NCBI RefSeq assembly: GCF_018224885.1
Contig: NZ_JAGTXB010000004.1
Coordinates: 62,001-126,000, forward strand
Direction of reading: 5' to 3'
Origin: Chitinophaga hostae
GTDB taxonomy: Bacteria; Bacteroidota; Bacteroidia; Chitinophagales; Chitinophagaceae
Length of the DNA stretch: 64,000 bases
How positions within the stretch are numbered: position 1 is the first letter of the stretch; each line of letters starts with the position of its first letter. This document shows, piece after piece, positions 25,345 to 33,865 of this stretch. The position numbers were made by a program, and so were the translations under genes. Under the pieces are notes generated by a model. It was not told where the DNA came from, searched no databases, and was given only the letters and a program-made list of their open reading frames with translations.

Positions 25345-26073
25345 ATGAAAAAAGCAATTGCAATACTTCTTTTCTTAATCCCGATAGCTGTTTTTGGGCA
25401 AGCATTCAAACGGGGAATTATTATCCCGGCGATTGATAGCCTGCAAAACTCCGCAAAATATTGTTGCATCCTTTCACCTGAACAGGGCTTTTCTGTTTAT
25501 GACAAACCCGCAGGAAAAGTTATTGGAACGCTTAAAAGATCAGGCAATCCCAAAAAAGACGACCAGGTTCCATACAAAATTTATTTGGTGTCGGGAGATA
25601 GAAAAGAGAAAGTGGACAACTACAGGGAAATTGGCTACGAGCTATACGCAATAAATTATACTGACTCAGTTGGAGGATTTGTAAAAGTACTCGACACGCT
25701 GAAAAGCTATTGGCTGAGTGTTGCTGAAATTAAAAGACAAGGTTTTAAGACAGTTTGCTGGCTTGATCATCTGATGAAGCAAAGCGGGAATGAGCTGGGG
25801 TATTATGCTAATGAACCTGGGTTAAGATTACGAAAAGCGCCTGACTTAAATAGCGAAGTGATTGGGTCAGTCCGGGGCGATTTATTTGAAATTAAGCTTA
25901 CCGGTGAGATCGAAGGACAATGGGGTAAAGTAAAAATCACAAAGTATAAAGAGCATCCCTGTAATACATCATTAAGTGAGAAGGAGAACATAGCGTACAA
26001 AACCGAAGGTTGGTTAAAAGTGATTGATGATAACGGAGAGCCTAACCTTTGGAGTTATATACGAGGTTGCTGA
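25345..26073 (+). CDS. Secreted SH3-domain protein of unknown function
   Basis: A 242-residue protein with signal peptide 1-19 (AVFGQ). Two SH3-like beta segments can be seen: a first around residues 40-75 (GFSVYDKPAGKVIGTLKR) and a clear bacterial SH3 repeat from about 150 (YANEPGLRLRKAPDLNSEVIGSV...WGKVKI). No catalytic domain is present. Such proteins bind peptidoglycan or peptides in the periplasm. It ends 26 bases before the alpha-galactosidase gene on the same strand. Function unknown. Confidence 0.7.
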   Translation: MKKAIAILLFLIPIAVFGQAFKRGIIIPAIDSLQNSAKYCCILSPEQGFSVYDKPAGKVIGTLKRSGNPKKDDQVPYKIYLVSGDRKEKVDNYREIGYELYAINYTDSVGGFVKVLDTLKSYWLSVAEIKRQGFKTVCWLDHLMKQSGNELGYYANEPGLRLRKAPDLNSEVIGSVRGDLFEIKLTGEIEGQWGKVKITKYKEHPCNTSLSEKENIAYKTEGWLKVIDDNGEPNLWSYIRGC

Positions 26074-26099
26074 CAATAAATTTTCTAATAAATTCCGAT

Positions 26100-27299
26100 A
26101 TGAAAAAATGGCTGTTTTCTCTTGTTTTCTTTGTGTCCTCCTGCTATGTTCATGCGCAGCAACTGGCGCCGGTACCTCCTATGGGTTGGATGAGCTGGAA
26201 CTATTTTGCTGATAAAATTAATGAAAAAGATCTGCGGGAGATGGCAGATGCAATGGAGCAATCCGGAATGGTGAAAGCTGGTTATCGTTTCCTGATGATT
26301 GATGATGGCTGGCAGGGTGGTCGGGATAACAGGAATGCTATTATTCCGGACCCGGCTAAATTTCCTTCCGGTATTAAAGCCCTGGCCGATTACCTGCATC
26401 AGAAAGGTATTAAGCTGGGCATTTACTCTGATGCTGCGCCACTTACCTGCGCCGGCTATACCGCCAGTCTTCATTTTGAAGAGCAGGATGCCGCCACTTT
26501 TGCTTCCTGGGGTGTTGATTATCTGAAGTATGATTATTGTAATGCTCCTACAGATTCCAATACGGCGAAGCTGCGATACAAAGCAATGGCCAACGCACTG
26601 AGGAAGAGCGGAAGATACATCGTTTTCAGCATCTGCGAATGGGGCGATCGTAAACCATGGTTGTGGGCCGCTAATGCCGGCGGACAACTATGGCGTACTA
26701 CCGGCGATGTACGGGATAAATGGCAGCGGGCGCCGGGAGAGAAAAGTGGGGAAGGTTTGATGGAAATACTCGACGTAAACGCGGAGCTGAGTGACTATGC
26801 AGGACCTGGCAGATGGAACGATCCTGATATGCTGATCGTTGGCTTATATGGCAAAAAGGGACCCTCCGGCGACCTCGGAGGGATTGGCTGTAATGACATA
26901 GAATACGCTTCCAACATGAGTTTATGGTGCATGATGAACGCACCCCTGGTGGTGACCTGCGACGTGAGACATATGAACGACATCACAAAGCGTATCCTCC
27001 TGAATGAAGAAGTGATTGCCGTTAACCAGGACCCATTGGGTAAACAGGCCATCAGGAAAATCAAGGGCGATCAATGGAATGTGCTGGTAAAACCGCTGGC
27101 TAATGGCGATTACGCCGTAGCTGTTTTGAACCGTGGTACCGAAGCGGCCATCTATTCCCTGTTGTTGCAGGAAATAGGACTATCCGGAAAGTATGAAATC
27201 AGGGATTTGTGGCAGCACCAGGTAGTAACGTCCGGCAACAAATGGAAGGGGAAAATATTATCACATGAAACCCGGCTTTTCAGGCTGAAAAAAGTATAG
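26100..27299 (+). CDS. GH27 alpha-galactosidase, secreted
   Basis: ATG 26100 gives a signal peptide (MKKWLFSLVFF...HAQQ); the frame is open further upstream but overlaps the preceding gene. The 399-residue enzyme shows the GH27 N-terminus PPMGWMSWNYF, the catalytic nucleophile Asp145 in LKYDYCN and the acid/base Asp203 in RTTGDVRDKW, plus a C-terminal beta-sandwich. It hydrolyses terminal alpha-galactosides with retention of configuration. An XylR/AraC-type sugar regulator gene follows 98 bases downstream. Confidence 0.95.
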   Translation: MKKWLFSLVFFVSSCYVHAQQLAPVPPMGWMSWNYFADKINEKDLREMADAMEQSGMVKAGYRFLMIDDGWQGGRDNRNAIIPDPAKFPSGIKALADYLHQKGIKLGIYSDAAPLTCAGYTASLHFEEQDAATFASWGVDYLKYDYCNAPTDSNTAKLRYKAMANALRKSGRYIVFSICEWGDRKPWLWAANAGGQLWRTTGDVRDKWQRAPGEKSGEGLMEILDVNAELSDYAGPGRWNDPDMLIVGLYGKKGPSGDLGGIGCNDIEYASNMSLWCMMNAPLVVTCDVRHMNDITKRILLNEEVIAVNQDPLGKQAIRKIKGDQWNVLVKPLANGDYAVAVLNRGTEAAIYSLLLQEIGLSGKYEIRDLWQHQVVTSGNKWKGKILSHETRLFRLKKV

Positions 27300-27397
27300 A
27301 TGCCTGGTAGGAAGAACCGCACAAATAAAGAAGGTGATTCAGAACGGCTTGATCATTTCCGGGGAAGCTTGCTGTTTATCCATAAATGTTCCGCTGA

Positions 27398-28570
27398 ATG
27401 AAAAAGAAATTGAAGATTGCCATATTGCTTGACGTTTCGAGAGCCTATGACAGGGGATTGTTGATGGGTATCACCAACTATAACCGTCTGCACGACAATT
27501 TTGTTTTCTTTTTCTATTCTCCTAAATATATACACACCGATAGCGAAGAACAACTGGTTCAGCGAATATCAGAATGGCAGCCGGATGGTATTCTGGCGAG
27601 AGAGGTGATCAATTTACAAGGTTTGTTTGCTTTGAATATCCCGATCATTGTAGCACCTCATACGCATTTGTACCCGGATAAAATAAATATTTGGGGAGAT
27701 GATTATCGTGTTGGCGAGATGGTGGCCGGGCATTTTATTTCAAAAGGGTATAGCCATTTCGCATTTTTAGGATTTAAGCATTTCCAGTGGTCTTTGGAAA
27801 GACAGAAAGGTTACGTTGACCGGATCGGTGAAGCTGGTTTTGAAGTGAAGGCTTTTATTTTTGATAATACCGGATTGTTGCTGGAGCATCTTCCGTCGAA
27901 ACTGCTGGAATGGCTGCCCACACTCCAAAAGCCTTGCGCGGTGTTTTCAGCTACCGACGAATTAAGTCTTGTTTTACTGGAAACAATCAGGCAAACGACA
28001 TCAAAGGTACCTGATGATTTCTCCATCATGGGCGTTGATAATGATGTGATGATATGCGAGATGGCCAGTCCTACCTTATCGAGTGTTGAACACAATGCGG
28101 CACGCGCCGGGTATGATGCCGCGTTGGCACTCAGCAAATGGATCCGGGACGGAGAGAAGCCGTTGGCTAATATAGTGGTGAATACAGCAGGAATAATTAC
28201 GAGAAACTCCACCAATGCACTGGCCATCGAAGATGAACAAGTGCGCAACGCCTTATATTATATCGCCGGTACTGCAGTCTCGGAAGATATTTCGGTGGAT
28301 GATGTGGTCAGGTCTACCACGATATCCCGCCGCATCCTGGAAAAACGCTTCCAACAGGCAATCAGGAGCTCTATTATGGAAGAAATAAAAAAGGTAAGAA
28401 TTAACCGGATTAAACTGCTCCTGGAACAATCGGACCTTACTGTACAACAAATAGCCTGTGAGCTGAACTTCAGAAATTTTGATAACATCACCCGGTATTT
28501 TAAGCAATACACGGGTCTTACCCCATTGGAATACCGGAGCAAAAACGCTGCTGGCGCTGGCCAGCACTAA
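27398..28570 (+). CDS. AraC-family regulator with XylR-like sugar-binding domain
   Basis: A 390-residue transcription factor. Residues 1-275 form a periplasmic-binding-protein-like sensor (KIAILLDVSRAYDRGLLMGI, the LacI/XylR type) and residues 285-385 form an AraC/XylS double HTH (IACELNFRNFDNITRYFKQYTGLTPLEYR). It probably senses a sugar and activates neighbouring genes. Two direct repeats with a 21-bp period, the classical AraC half-site spacing, lie about 190 bases downstream of the stop and in front of the dioxygenase gene, so that gene is a likely target. The upstream alpha-galactosidase gene could be another. Confidence 0.92.
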   Translation: MKKKLKIAILLDVSRAYDRGLLMGITNYNRLHDNFVFFFYSPKYIHTDSEEQLVQRISEWQPDGILAREVINLQGLFALNIPIIVAPHTHLYPDKINIWGDDYRVGEMVAGHFISKGYSHFAFLGFKHFQWSLERQKGYVDRIGEAGFEVKAFIFDNTGLLLEHLPSKLLEWLPTLQKPCAVFSATDELSLVLLETIRQTTSKVPDDFSIMGVDNDVMICEMASPTLSSVEHNAARAGYDAALALSKWIRDGEKPLANIVVNTAGIITRNSTNALAIEDEQVRNALYYIAGTAVSEDISVDDVVRSTTISRRILEKRFQQAIRSSIMEEIKKVRINRIKLLLEQSDLTVQQIACELNFRNFDNITRYFKQYTGLTPLEYRSKNAAGAGQH

Positions 28571-28907
28571 AGTTAATAGCAGCATTTCCTCCTCATTGCC
28601 GGTTTTAAGTCTGCACGTATTCTCCCTTCCGCTATTATAAAGCCTGGAACACGTTTTCCCTGACGTCCATAAACCGATTTTAAAATTTTTAAAGAAGGTA
28701 GACTGCTTTGTTGTTGGCAATGGGCCACGAACAGTCATTAATGAAACAGCCGGAAAAAATTCGCAAATAGACAGTTTTTATTCGCAAACTGGACAGCCGT
28801 GGCGATAGCATTGAATTAACTTACATCAGCGCAGCACGGAAAATGTGTTTTGAGGATCGTGCCGGTTATGAAGCGGTCCCAATGAATTAAAACCAAAAAG
28901 GAGTAAC
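28571..28907. other. Intergenic regulatory region upstream of the dioxygenase gene
   Basis: The 337 bases hold the paired operator (28759-28796), a TAACTTAC at about 28816-28823 that could serve as minus-7 element just downstream of it, and a good ribosome-binding site AAAAAGGAG before ATG 28908. No RNA gene is seen. Confidence 0.5.
28759..28796 (+). promoter_or_regulatory. Direct repeat with 21-bp period, candidate AraC-type operator
   Basis: ATTCGCAAATAGACAG (28759-28774) and ATTCGCAAACTGGACAG (28780-28796) start exactly 21 bp apart, two turns of the helix. AraC proteins bind two 17-bp half-sites separated by 4 bp, the same geometry. The site lies between the AraC/XylR-type regulator gene and the dioxygenase gene it probably controls. 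Confidence 0.7.
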
Positions 28908-29885
28908 ATGAAAAAAAATGAACCCGAAACAATTTTTGATCTGGCAAACTTCAATAGTCCCATCGCCGGTATGTTTGATCAACCGGCCAATGCTGCTGAA
29001 TGGGAACAGTACATGCTTACCGAAGCACAGGTGCGGTTTTTCCATGAAAACGGATACATTTCCGGTATTAAGATATTGAATGAGCATCACGTAGACCGGC
29101 TAAACGAAGAGTTGTTGAAATTGCAGTCGGTCACAGCAGAAGAAAAGCAACTCTTTTACCATTATGAAAGTAATGAATCTGAAGACCGGGATAAAGTGCT
29201 CTTTCATGCTATCGGCGCCTGGCGGGTTACGCCGGGATTTCATGACCTGGTATGGTCGCCCGCTTACCGGATGGCTACCTACCAGCTGTTGGGAACATCA
29301 TTTCGGCTTTTCCATGACCAACTGTTTTGTAAACCATCCAAACATGGAGGTGTGGTGGCATGGCACCAGGATTTTTCTTACTGGACTTTTACAAAGCCAA
29401 TGCATCATCTCACCTGCTGGATAGGGCTGGATGACGCCACGGCTGAAAACGGATGTTTGTACTATGTGCCTGGCAGCCATAAATGGGGGCTGCTTCCCAT
29501 CACTGGTCTTGCCGGAGATATGGAGGCCGTAAGACACGTATTGACCGAAGAGCAGATGGCTGTTTTCGATGGTAAAGTGGCAAATGAACTGCCGAAAGGC
29601 TATGCGAGCTTTCATCATCCGCTGATGATGCATGGTTCCTATGCTAACTATTCCGACAGGCCACGGAGAGCTGTTGTGTTGAATGCAATGGCAGATCAAA
29701 CACTTGGCAATACGGCGAACTACGAGCGTATAGCTGCCCTTCATAGTTTTCCCAAAATGGAACAGGACCAGGTGCTCGACAGCAAGTTTTTTCCGCTATT
29801 GTTCGAGGGCGACAGGGAGCTGGAATCATTGGTATCAAAAGTGCCAAAAGTCAATAGTAGGGATTTATATGAGGCAAATGTGTAA
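28908..29885 (+). CDS. Phytanoyl-CoA dioxygenase (PhyH)-like Fe(II)/2-oxoglutarate enzyme
   Basis: A 325-residue double-stranded beta-helix oxygenase. The facial triad is His153 and Asp155 (WHQDFSYW) and His242 (MMHGSYANYSDRPRRA), with the following Arg probably binding 2-oxoglutarate. The context C.YYVPGSHKWG is the PhyH signature. Bacterial members hydroxylate many small molecules, so the substrate is unknown; the start (ATG 28908) is set by the upstream AAGGAG. Probably controlled by the sugar-sensing regulator encoded just upstream, which suggests a carbohydrate-linked role. Confidence 0.87.
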   Translation: MKKNEPETIFDLANFNSPIAGMFDQPANAAEWEQYMLTEAQVRFFHENGYISGIKILNEHHVDRLNEELLKLQSVTAEEKQLFYHYESNESEDRDKVLFHAIGAWRVTPGFHDLVWSPAYRMATYQLLGTSFRLFHDQLFCKPSKHGGVVAWHQDFSYWTFTKPMHHLTCWIGLDDATAENGCLYYVPGSHKWGLLPITGLAGDMEAVRHVLTEEQMAVFDGKVANELPKGYASFHHPLMMHGSYANYSDRPRRAVVLNAMADQTLGNTANYERIAALHSFPKMEQDQVLDSKFFPLLFEGDRELESLVSKVPKVNSRDLYEANV

Positions 29886-29893
29886 AAGCCATT

Positions 29894-30955
29894 TCAGAAT
29901 GCCAGATTTTTCGAGAAAAACTGCAGCATCTTGTCTTCAATTCTCTGGCTGACACGATTAATATGATCCCCTGTATAGATTTCAAATTCATGCGGAATAC
30001 TATACTTGTTTAACTCCTTATCCAAAGTCCTGATGCTTTCCGCAATTCCTGCATCTTTATCTCCTGCGTCAAAGCCAAGGGCTTTCAGCTTTTTAATATT
30101 AAAGATATATTGGTCTAAGTTATTCAGTGGGCGATTGGCGTCCCATTTAAGCATTACCTCGGGCTGTATGATCCCGTTTTTTACCGGAAGGTCCAGGTAA
30201 AAGGGCGGGTTTCCCGGGTTAGGTGACCAGGCTGCAGCCGAGGCAAAAAGTGCTTTGGTAAAGAAGTCAGATTGCTGCAGTTCTTCAATTGTTTTAATAT
30301 TCTCTGCCCGCTGAAACTGTGGTGGTATGCTTTCTGTTGCCATGGGTGTTGAGTTCAGGCAACATGGGCTTAACAGGTAAACGCTTGAAAATACATCAGG
30401 ATTTTTTTCTCCAATCCGCAGCGCTCCGTAACCTCCCATAGAATGGCCACATAAACCCCGGCTATCTTTTTGCGCAAGCGTACGATAGTGGCCATCAATA
30501 TAATTAACCAGTTCCTTTGCCACAAAGTCTTCCCAATTACCCGTTGTAATTGAATTAGAATACATGCTGCCCTGGAAAAGAGTGTATGCATCCGGTGTAA
30601 CAATGATCATTTCATGAGCAGGATTCTTTGAAAACAGGGTATCCAGTATAGGAGGCAACGTCATCCAGTGTTTTTCGAAACCATAGAATTTGGCATCGTT
30701 GTCTGTATAGCCATGAAGGAAATAAACAACGGGATACTTTTTTTTATTACCGGATTTATAACTGGCCGGCAAGTAGACGGATACATAACGATCCACGCTA
30801 TCTCCACTGAGATTGCCTTCCAGTAATTTGCTGTGCACTTTTATTCGCTGCACAGTTCCTTTTGTAATATGGTTTTGCTGTGCAAAAATTTTTGACGGTA
30901 AAGCAGGTATTATGCAGGAAATTGCAATGATATAGCAGATCAGAAATTTCATCAT
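29894..30955 (-). CDS. Secreted esterase, alpha/beta-hydrolase fold
   Basis: A 353-residue protein with a signal peptide (1-25, KIFAQQ). The esterase D/feruloyl-esterase type is shown by YLPASYKSGNKKKYPVVYFLHGYTDN (oxyanion hole) and the nucleophile Ser in GLCGHSMGGYGALR; a late His in YTGDHINRVS completes the triad. It may release acyl or feruloyl groups from polysaccharides, consistent with nearby glycosidases, but it stands alone and converges on the dioxygenase gene with an 8-base gap. The first or second Met (30955 or 30952) may be the start. Confidence 0.85.
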   Translation of the reverse strand: MMKFLICYIIAISCIIPALPSKIFAQQNHITKGTVQRIKVHSKLLEGNLSGDSVDRYVSVYLPASYKSGNKKKYPVVYFLHGYTDNDAKFYGFEKHWMTLPPILDTLFSKNPAHEMIIVTPDAYTLFQGSMYSNSITTGNWEDFVAKELVNYIDGHYRTLAQKDSRGLCGHSMGGYGALRIGEKNPDVFSSVYLLSPCCLNSTPMATESIPPQFQRAENIKTIEELQQSDFFTKALFASAAAWSPNPGNPPFYLDLPVKNGIIQPEVMLKWDANRPLNNLDQYIFNIKKLKALGFDAGDKDAGIAESIRTLDKELNKYSIPHEFEIYTGDHINRVSQRIEDKMLQFFSKNLAF

Positions 30956-31087
30956 AAAGGATTTGATAGTATTAAATTTCGTGAATTAATTGTATAAATT
31001 ACAATTATAAAATTGGATTTTTTAGTCTTATAGAATATTTTTTGCAACGGTGTCTGATACTATTAAACACGCCAGATATCGCGTTAA

Positions 31088-31189
31088 GACAGGCTTGAAA
31101 GTTCTGAACTGCTTCAAGATGCCCGCGCTCAGCAATTTAGCGGAGAGGATAACTTAGCGCAAAGTTTACAGGAAAAATTAGATAAATAG
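31088..31189 (+). pseudogene. Possible C-terminal gene remnant
   Basis: A 33-codon frame (DRLESSELLQDARAQ... to ...QEKLDK and a stop) reads like a real helical protein end but has no start and is preceded by a stop. It may be the tail of a gene broken during element insertion. I do not recognise the family. Confidence 0.25.
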
Positions 31190-31381
31190 TTATTTCATAG
31201 TTCAGGTCTTCTCATAAATTGAAATTGGATTCGGTTCGAATGCTGGTCAAACCAGGGGTAAAAATAATAATAAGCATCCCGGCGAGCTTAGAGAAAGGCG
31301 ATATATCAGCCGCCCTTTCTTAGGGGAAGCAAAGCGATGTTAATTCAACAATGCCATAGACTGAAAAAATAAGCTAAAAAG

Positions 31382-31409
31382 AAAAGCCCGCGCATTGCGC
31401 AGGCTTTTT
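31382..31409 (-). terminator. Minus-strand terminator next to attachment-like copy A
   Basis: AAAAGCCCGCGC pairs with GCGCAGGCTTTT (one mismatch) around a three-base loop. Read on the minus strand it follows the tRNA-end-like sequence at 31420-31440 and is followed by TTTTCTTTTT, the arrangement of a tRNA 3' end and its terminator. Confidence 0.75.
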
Positions 31410-31419
31410 CGAGATTTCC

Positions 31420-31440
31420 GCGGGCTGGGCGGGGCTGCAA
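31420..31440 (-). repeat. Attachment-site-like copy A (tRNA 3'-end-like)
   Basis: This 21-bp sequence starts GCGGGCTGGG and ends GGCTGCAA; it matches copies B and C at 17 of 21 positions. On the minus strand it reads as T-arm plus acceptor stem of a tRNA, and here the likeness runs on to GGGGTTCGATTG. The matching tRNA 5' half is absent to the right. Probably the oldest displaced tRNA end of the array. Confidence 0.55.
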
Positions 31441-31963
31441 TCGAACCCCTTGTGCCGCTTTTGACCTTTATTGGTAGTATTGAACTCGACAAATCGATTG
31501 AAAACCATAGGACAAATAATAAGACAATTATTGAAAAACCAGAAAAAAAGAGAGTAAAAGGCCGTCATCTATAATGCCCACCTATTTTTGATAGCTGTTT
31601 TCACTACTTATACTTTTCTAGTTACTGACCGTTGGCTAGTGATTTCAAGACAGAGATTGATCCTTTTTAAGAAGGGCATTTTCCATTCCTCTACATTACC
31701 GCCAAAGGTCAATGCCTTGATGATGGAAATGTATATATCTCCTAGTAGGTAATAGTTTTTGCAAGTATGCTCTGGATAAACCTCGTAAAAAAAGCGAGAT
31801 ACAAACAAAGTAAAAGATGTGCTGGTAGTCAGAGCTATGGCCTAGAAGGCTTTGCAGGCTACAGCTAATAAAGATATCGCCCGCTTGAAGCGTTAGCTTG
31901 TTGGATGCATCCTTCACAACATAGCCATAGGGCCCAAACCGCATGTTACGTGCGGCTTTTATG

Positions 31964-32980
31964 TTATTTTAAAAATTCTTCTTCTGTCATTGCGTTATTT
32001 ATTGCTACTCCTGCAATACTCCCTGCTGATACAGCATATGGTACAGAACGTAAGGGATTGGTATTGTCTCCGCAAGCGAATATATTATCCACCGTTGTTT
32101 TCTGTAACGCATCTACTTTGATAAGTCCTTGTTCTGTCAATTCACAGCCCAATAATTCGGGGATTTTACAGTGTTGTTCAAAAGGTGGCCTTGAATAGAT
32201 AACTTCTAATTTAAAAGTTGAATTGTCTGCAAAAATTATTTCTTCAACTACTCCGTCTTTGTGTTTCAATGAGGTAACTTCCTTTTCAACAATTGAAATA
32301 TTATGCCTTTTGATTTCATCGGTTTGCTCCTTTGTCAATTCCGATTTTCCATTGGTAAATATAGTCAAATCCTTTGTCCAGTTACGAATGAGTCGAGCCA
32401 AATGAAATGCCCCATATCCATTTGCAAAAATCCCTGTTTTTTGATTTCTTACTTCATATCCGTGGCAATAGGGACAATGAAGTACTGTAATTCCCCAACA
32501 TTCAGAAAACCCCTTAATGTTTAGCATTTTATCTTTTAATCCTGTTGCAAAAATGAGTTTTTTAGCCGAAAATATTTTTCCTGATTGAGTTGTGATCTCG
32601 AAGCCTTTATCGGTTTTCGTTCCATTAACGGCAAGGTCAGTTAAGAATTTTACTGTGTCGTATTTCAACACTTGTTTTTTTGCTTTTTCCGCAATAACGA
32701 TTGGTTTTTCTCCGTCTTGCGTAATGAAGTTATGGGAATGAGGTGTTTGTCGGTTACAAGGTAAACCGCTGTCAATGATTAAAACACTTCTTAATGCTCG
32801 TCCCAAAGACATTGCTGCCGAAAGTCCTGCATAGCTGCCGCCAACTATGATTACGTCAAAATTTTTGTTATCTGTCATGTCGTTAAAATTTGAAAATGTT
32901 GTTAATGGAAAAGGTAAAGCTAAAACCGATAAAGCAAGCCCCCCTTGTTTAATCAGATCTCGTCTTGATATTTTTTTCAT
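31964..32980 (-). CDS. Thioredoxin-reductase-like flavoprotein with Tat signal
   Basis: ATG 32980 (MKKISRRDLIKQGG...) is chosen because it begins a twin-arginine signal: SRRDLIK followed by a hydrophobic segment (GLALSVLALPFPLTTF). The 338-residue product then shows the FAD-binding VIIVGGSYAGLSAAMSLGRA, the redox CPYCHGYE, and a C-terminal FAD motif NIFACGDNTN. It is a short two-domain reductase of the TrxB/pyridine nucleotide-disulfide type. Export by Tat, after FAD insertion, would place it in the periplasm, which is unusual for this family. Last gene of the efflux operon, 63 bases after the SDR gene. A weak hairpin follows at 31939-31957. Confidence 0.85.
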   Translation of the reverse strand: MKKISRRDLIKQGGLALSVLALPFPLTTFSNFNDMTDNKNFDVIIVGGSYAGLSAAMSLGRALRSVLIIDSGLPCNRQTPHSHNFITQDGEKPIVIAEKAKKQVLKYDTVKFLTDLAVNGTKTDKGFEITTQSGKIFSAKKLIFATGLKDKMLNIKGFSECWGITVLHCPYCHGYEVRNQKTGIFANGYGAFHLARLIRNWTKDLTIFTNGKSELTKEQTDEIKRHNISIVEKEVTSLKHKDGVVEEIIFADNSTFKLEVIYSRPPFEQHCKIPELLGCELTEQGLIKVDALQKTTVDNIFACGDNTNPLRSVPYAVSAGSIAGVAINNAMTEEEFLK

Positions 32981-33043
32981 TTCAATTATTTGTTTTTTAG
33001 AGGAGCGCAAATAAATTTGATGAGCAGATTAAATTTAGTTATT

Positions 33044-33847
33044 TCATTTTGCTGATTTTACACTTTTATGTACTGCACCTTCAAACTGTGGATAGGCGTA
33101 ATTATTAAGGAATAACACCATTCCTGCCATTTTTCCTACAATGTTTCGGAATTTTGGATTCTTGGCATTTATTACCTTAATAATTTGGTTCACTATTACA
33201 GAGGGCTCATCTCCCTCTGCCAAACCATTTTTGATATACTTATTCACTTGCTCTTTATAGTTCTTGTATTCTGCTATTTTTCCATCAGCAGAAATCATGT
33301 TTGTGCCAATATTTGTTTTTGCCCACATAGGCTGTACCATACTAACCTTTATATTAAATTGACTTACCTCAAAACGTAACGATTTAAAGAAGCCTTCTAA
33401 GGCATGTTTGGATGCAGCATACATTGGGTGCATAGGTAAAGATATAAGCCCCATCATTGAGCTAACTGTAATAATTTGCCCAAACTTTTGTTTTCTGAAA
33501 TAAGGCAATATTGCTTTTGTTACATTTACTGTTCCCCAAAAGTTAGTTTCAAATTGAAGTTTCCCTGCTTCTGTTGAAGTTTCCTCGGCTAATCCAGTGA
33601 GCATATAACCCGCATTATTAACCAAAACATCTAATTGATTTACGGTTTCAAAAAGCTGCTTTGTAAATTCTGTTATTGAATTCTCATTAGTAATATCCAA
33701 AGCCAATACTTTAAAGGGAACAGTAGCTTGCAGTTTTTCCGGATTACGGCTTGTACCAATTACATTATAACCTTGTTGATGTAAATTCTTCGCTAGCATC
33801 AAGCCAAAGCCTGAAGATGCACCTGTTATTAAAATTGTTTTTTTCAT
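33044..33847 (-). CDS. Short-chain dehydrogenase/reductase
   Basis: A 267-residue classical SDR: NAD(P)-binding TGASSGFG near residue 7, NNAG at about 92, catalytic Ser in TVSSMMG and the YAASK motif (Tyr and Lys) at about 150. The substrate is unknown. It lies 18 bases after the RND pump gene in the same transcription unit, so it may modify or detoxify a pump substrate such as an aldehyde or ketone; this is inference. Base composition is A/T-rich like the rest of the efflux cassette. Confidence 0.9.
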   Translation of the reverse strand: MKKTILITGASSGFGLMLAKNLHQQGYNVIGTSRNPEKLQATVPFKVLALDITNENSITEFTKQLFETVNQLDVLVNNAGYMLTGLAEETSTEAGKLQFETNFWGTVNVTKAILPYFRKQKFGQIITVSSMMGLISLPMHPMYAASKHALEGFFKSLRFEVSQFNIKVSMVQPMWAKTNIGTNMISADGKIAEYKNYKEQVNKYIKNGLAEGDEPSVIVNQIIKVINAKNPKFRNIVGKMAGMVLFLNNYAYPQFEGAVHKSVKSAK

Positions 33848-33865
33848 CTTACTTAATTTTAAAGA

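Larger units (their letters stand above)
30956..31963. other. 1-kb degenerate border region containing attachment-like copy A
   Basis: This is the junction between chromosomal backbone and the element array. From left to right it holds an A/T-rich promoter region for the esterase (to about 31050), a possible gene remnant (31088-31189), the minus-strand terminator and tRNA-end-like copy A (31382-31440), a stretch resembling the upstream region of the integrase at 63847 (31464-31490), and about 450 bases of sequence with no intact gene. The short open frames here have no family resemblance. Confidence 0.5.

Noticed and set aside
25209-25436. 75-codon plus-strand frame overlapping the SH3 gene start
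   Set aside because: It runs out of frame into the signal peptide of a well-supported gene and has no coding character.
31420-31500. A complete tRNA gene at attachment copy A
   Set aside because: Only the T-arm/acceptor 3' part is present; no complementary acceptor 5' strand or anticodon arm is found within 80 bases to the right. The same holds at copies B and C.
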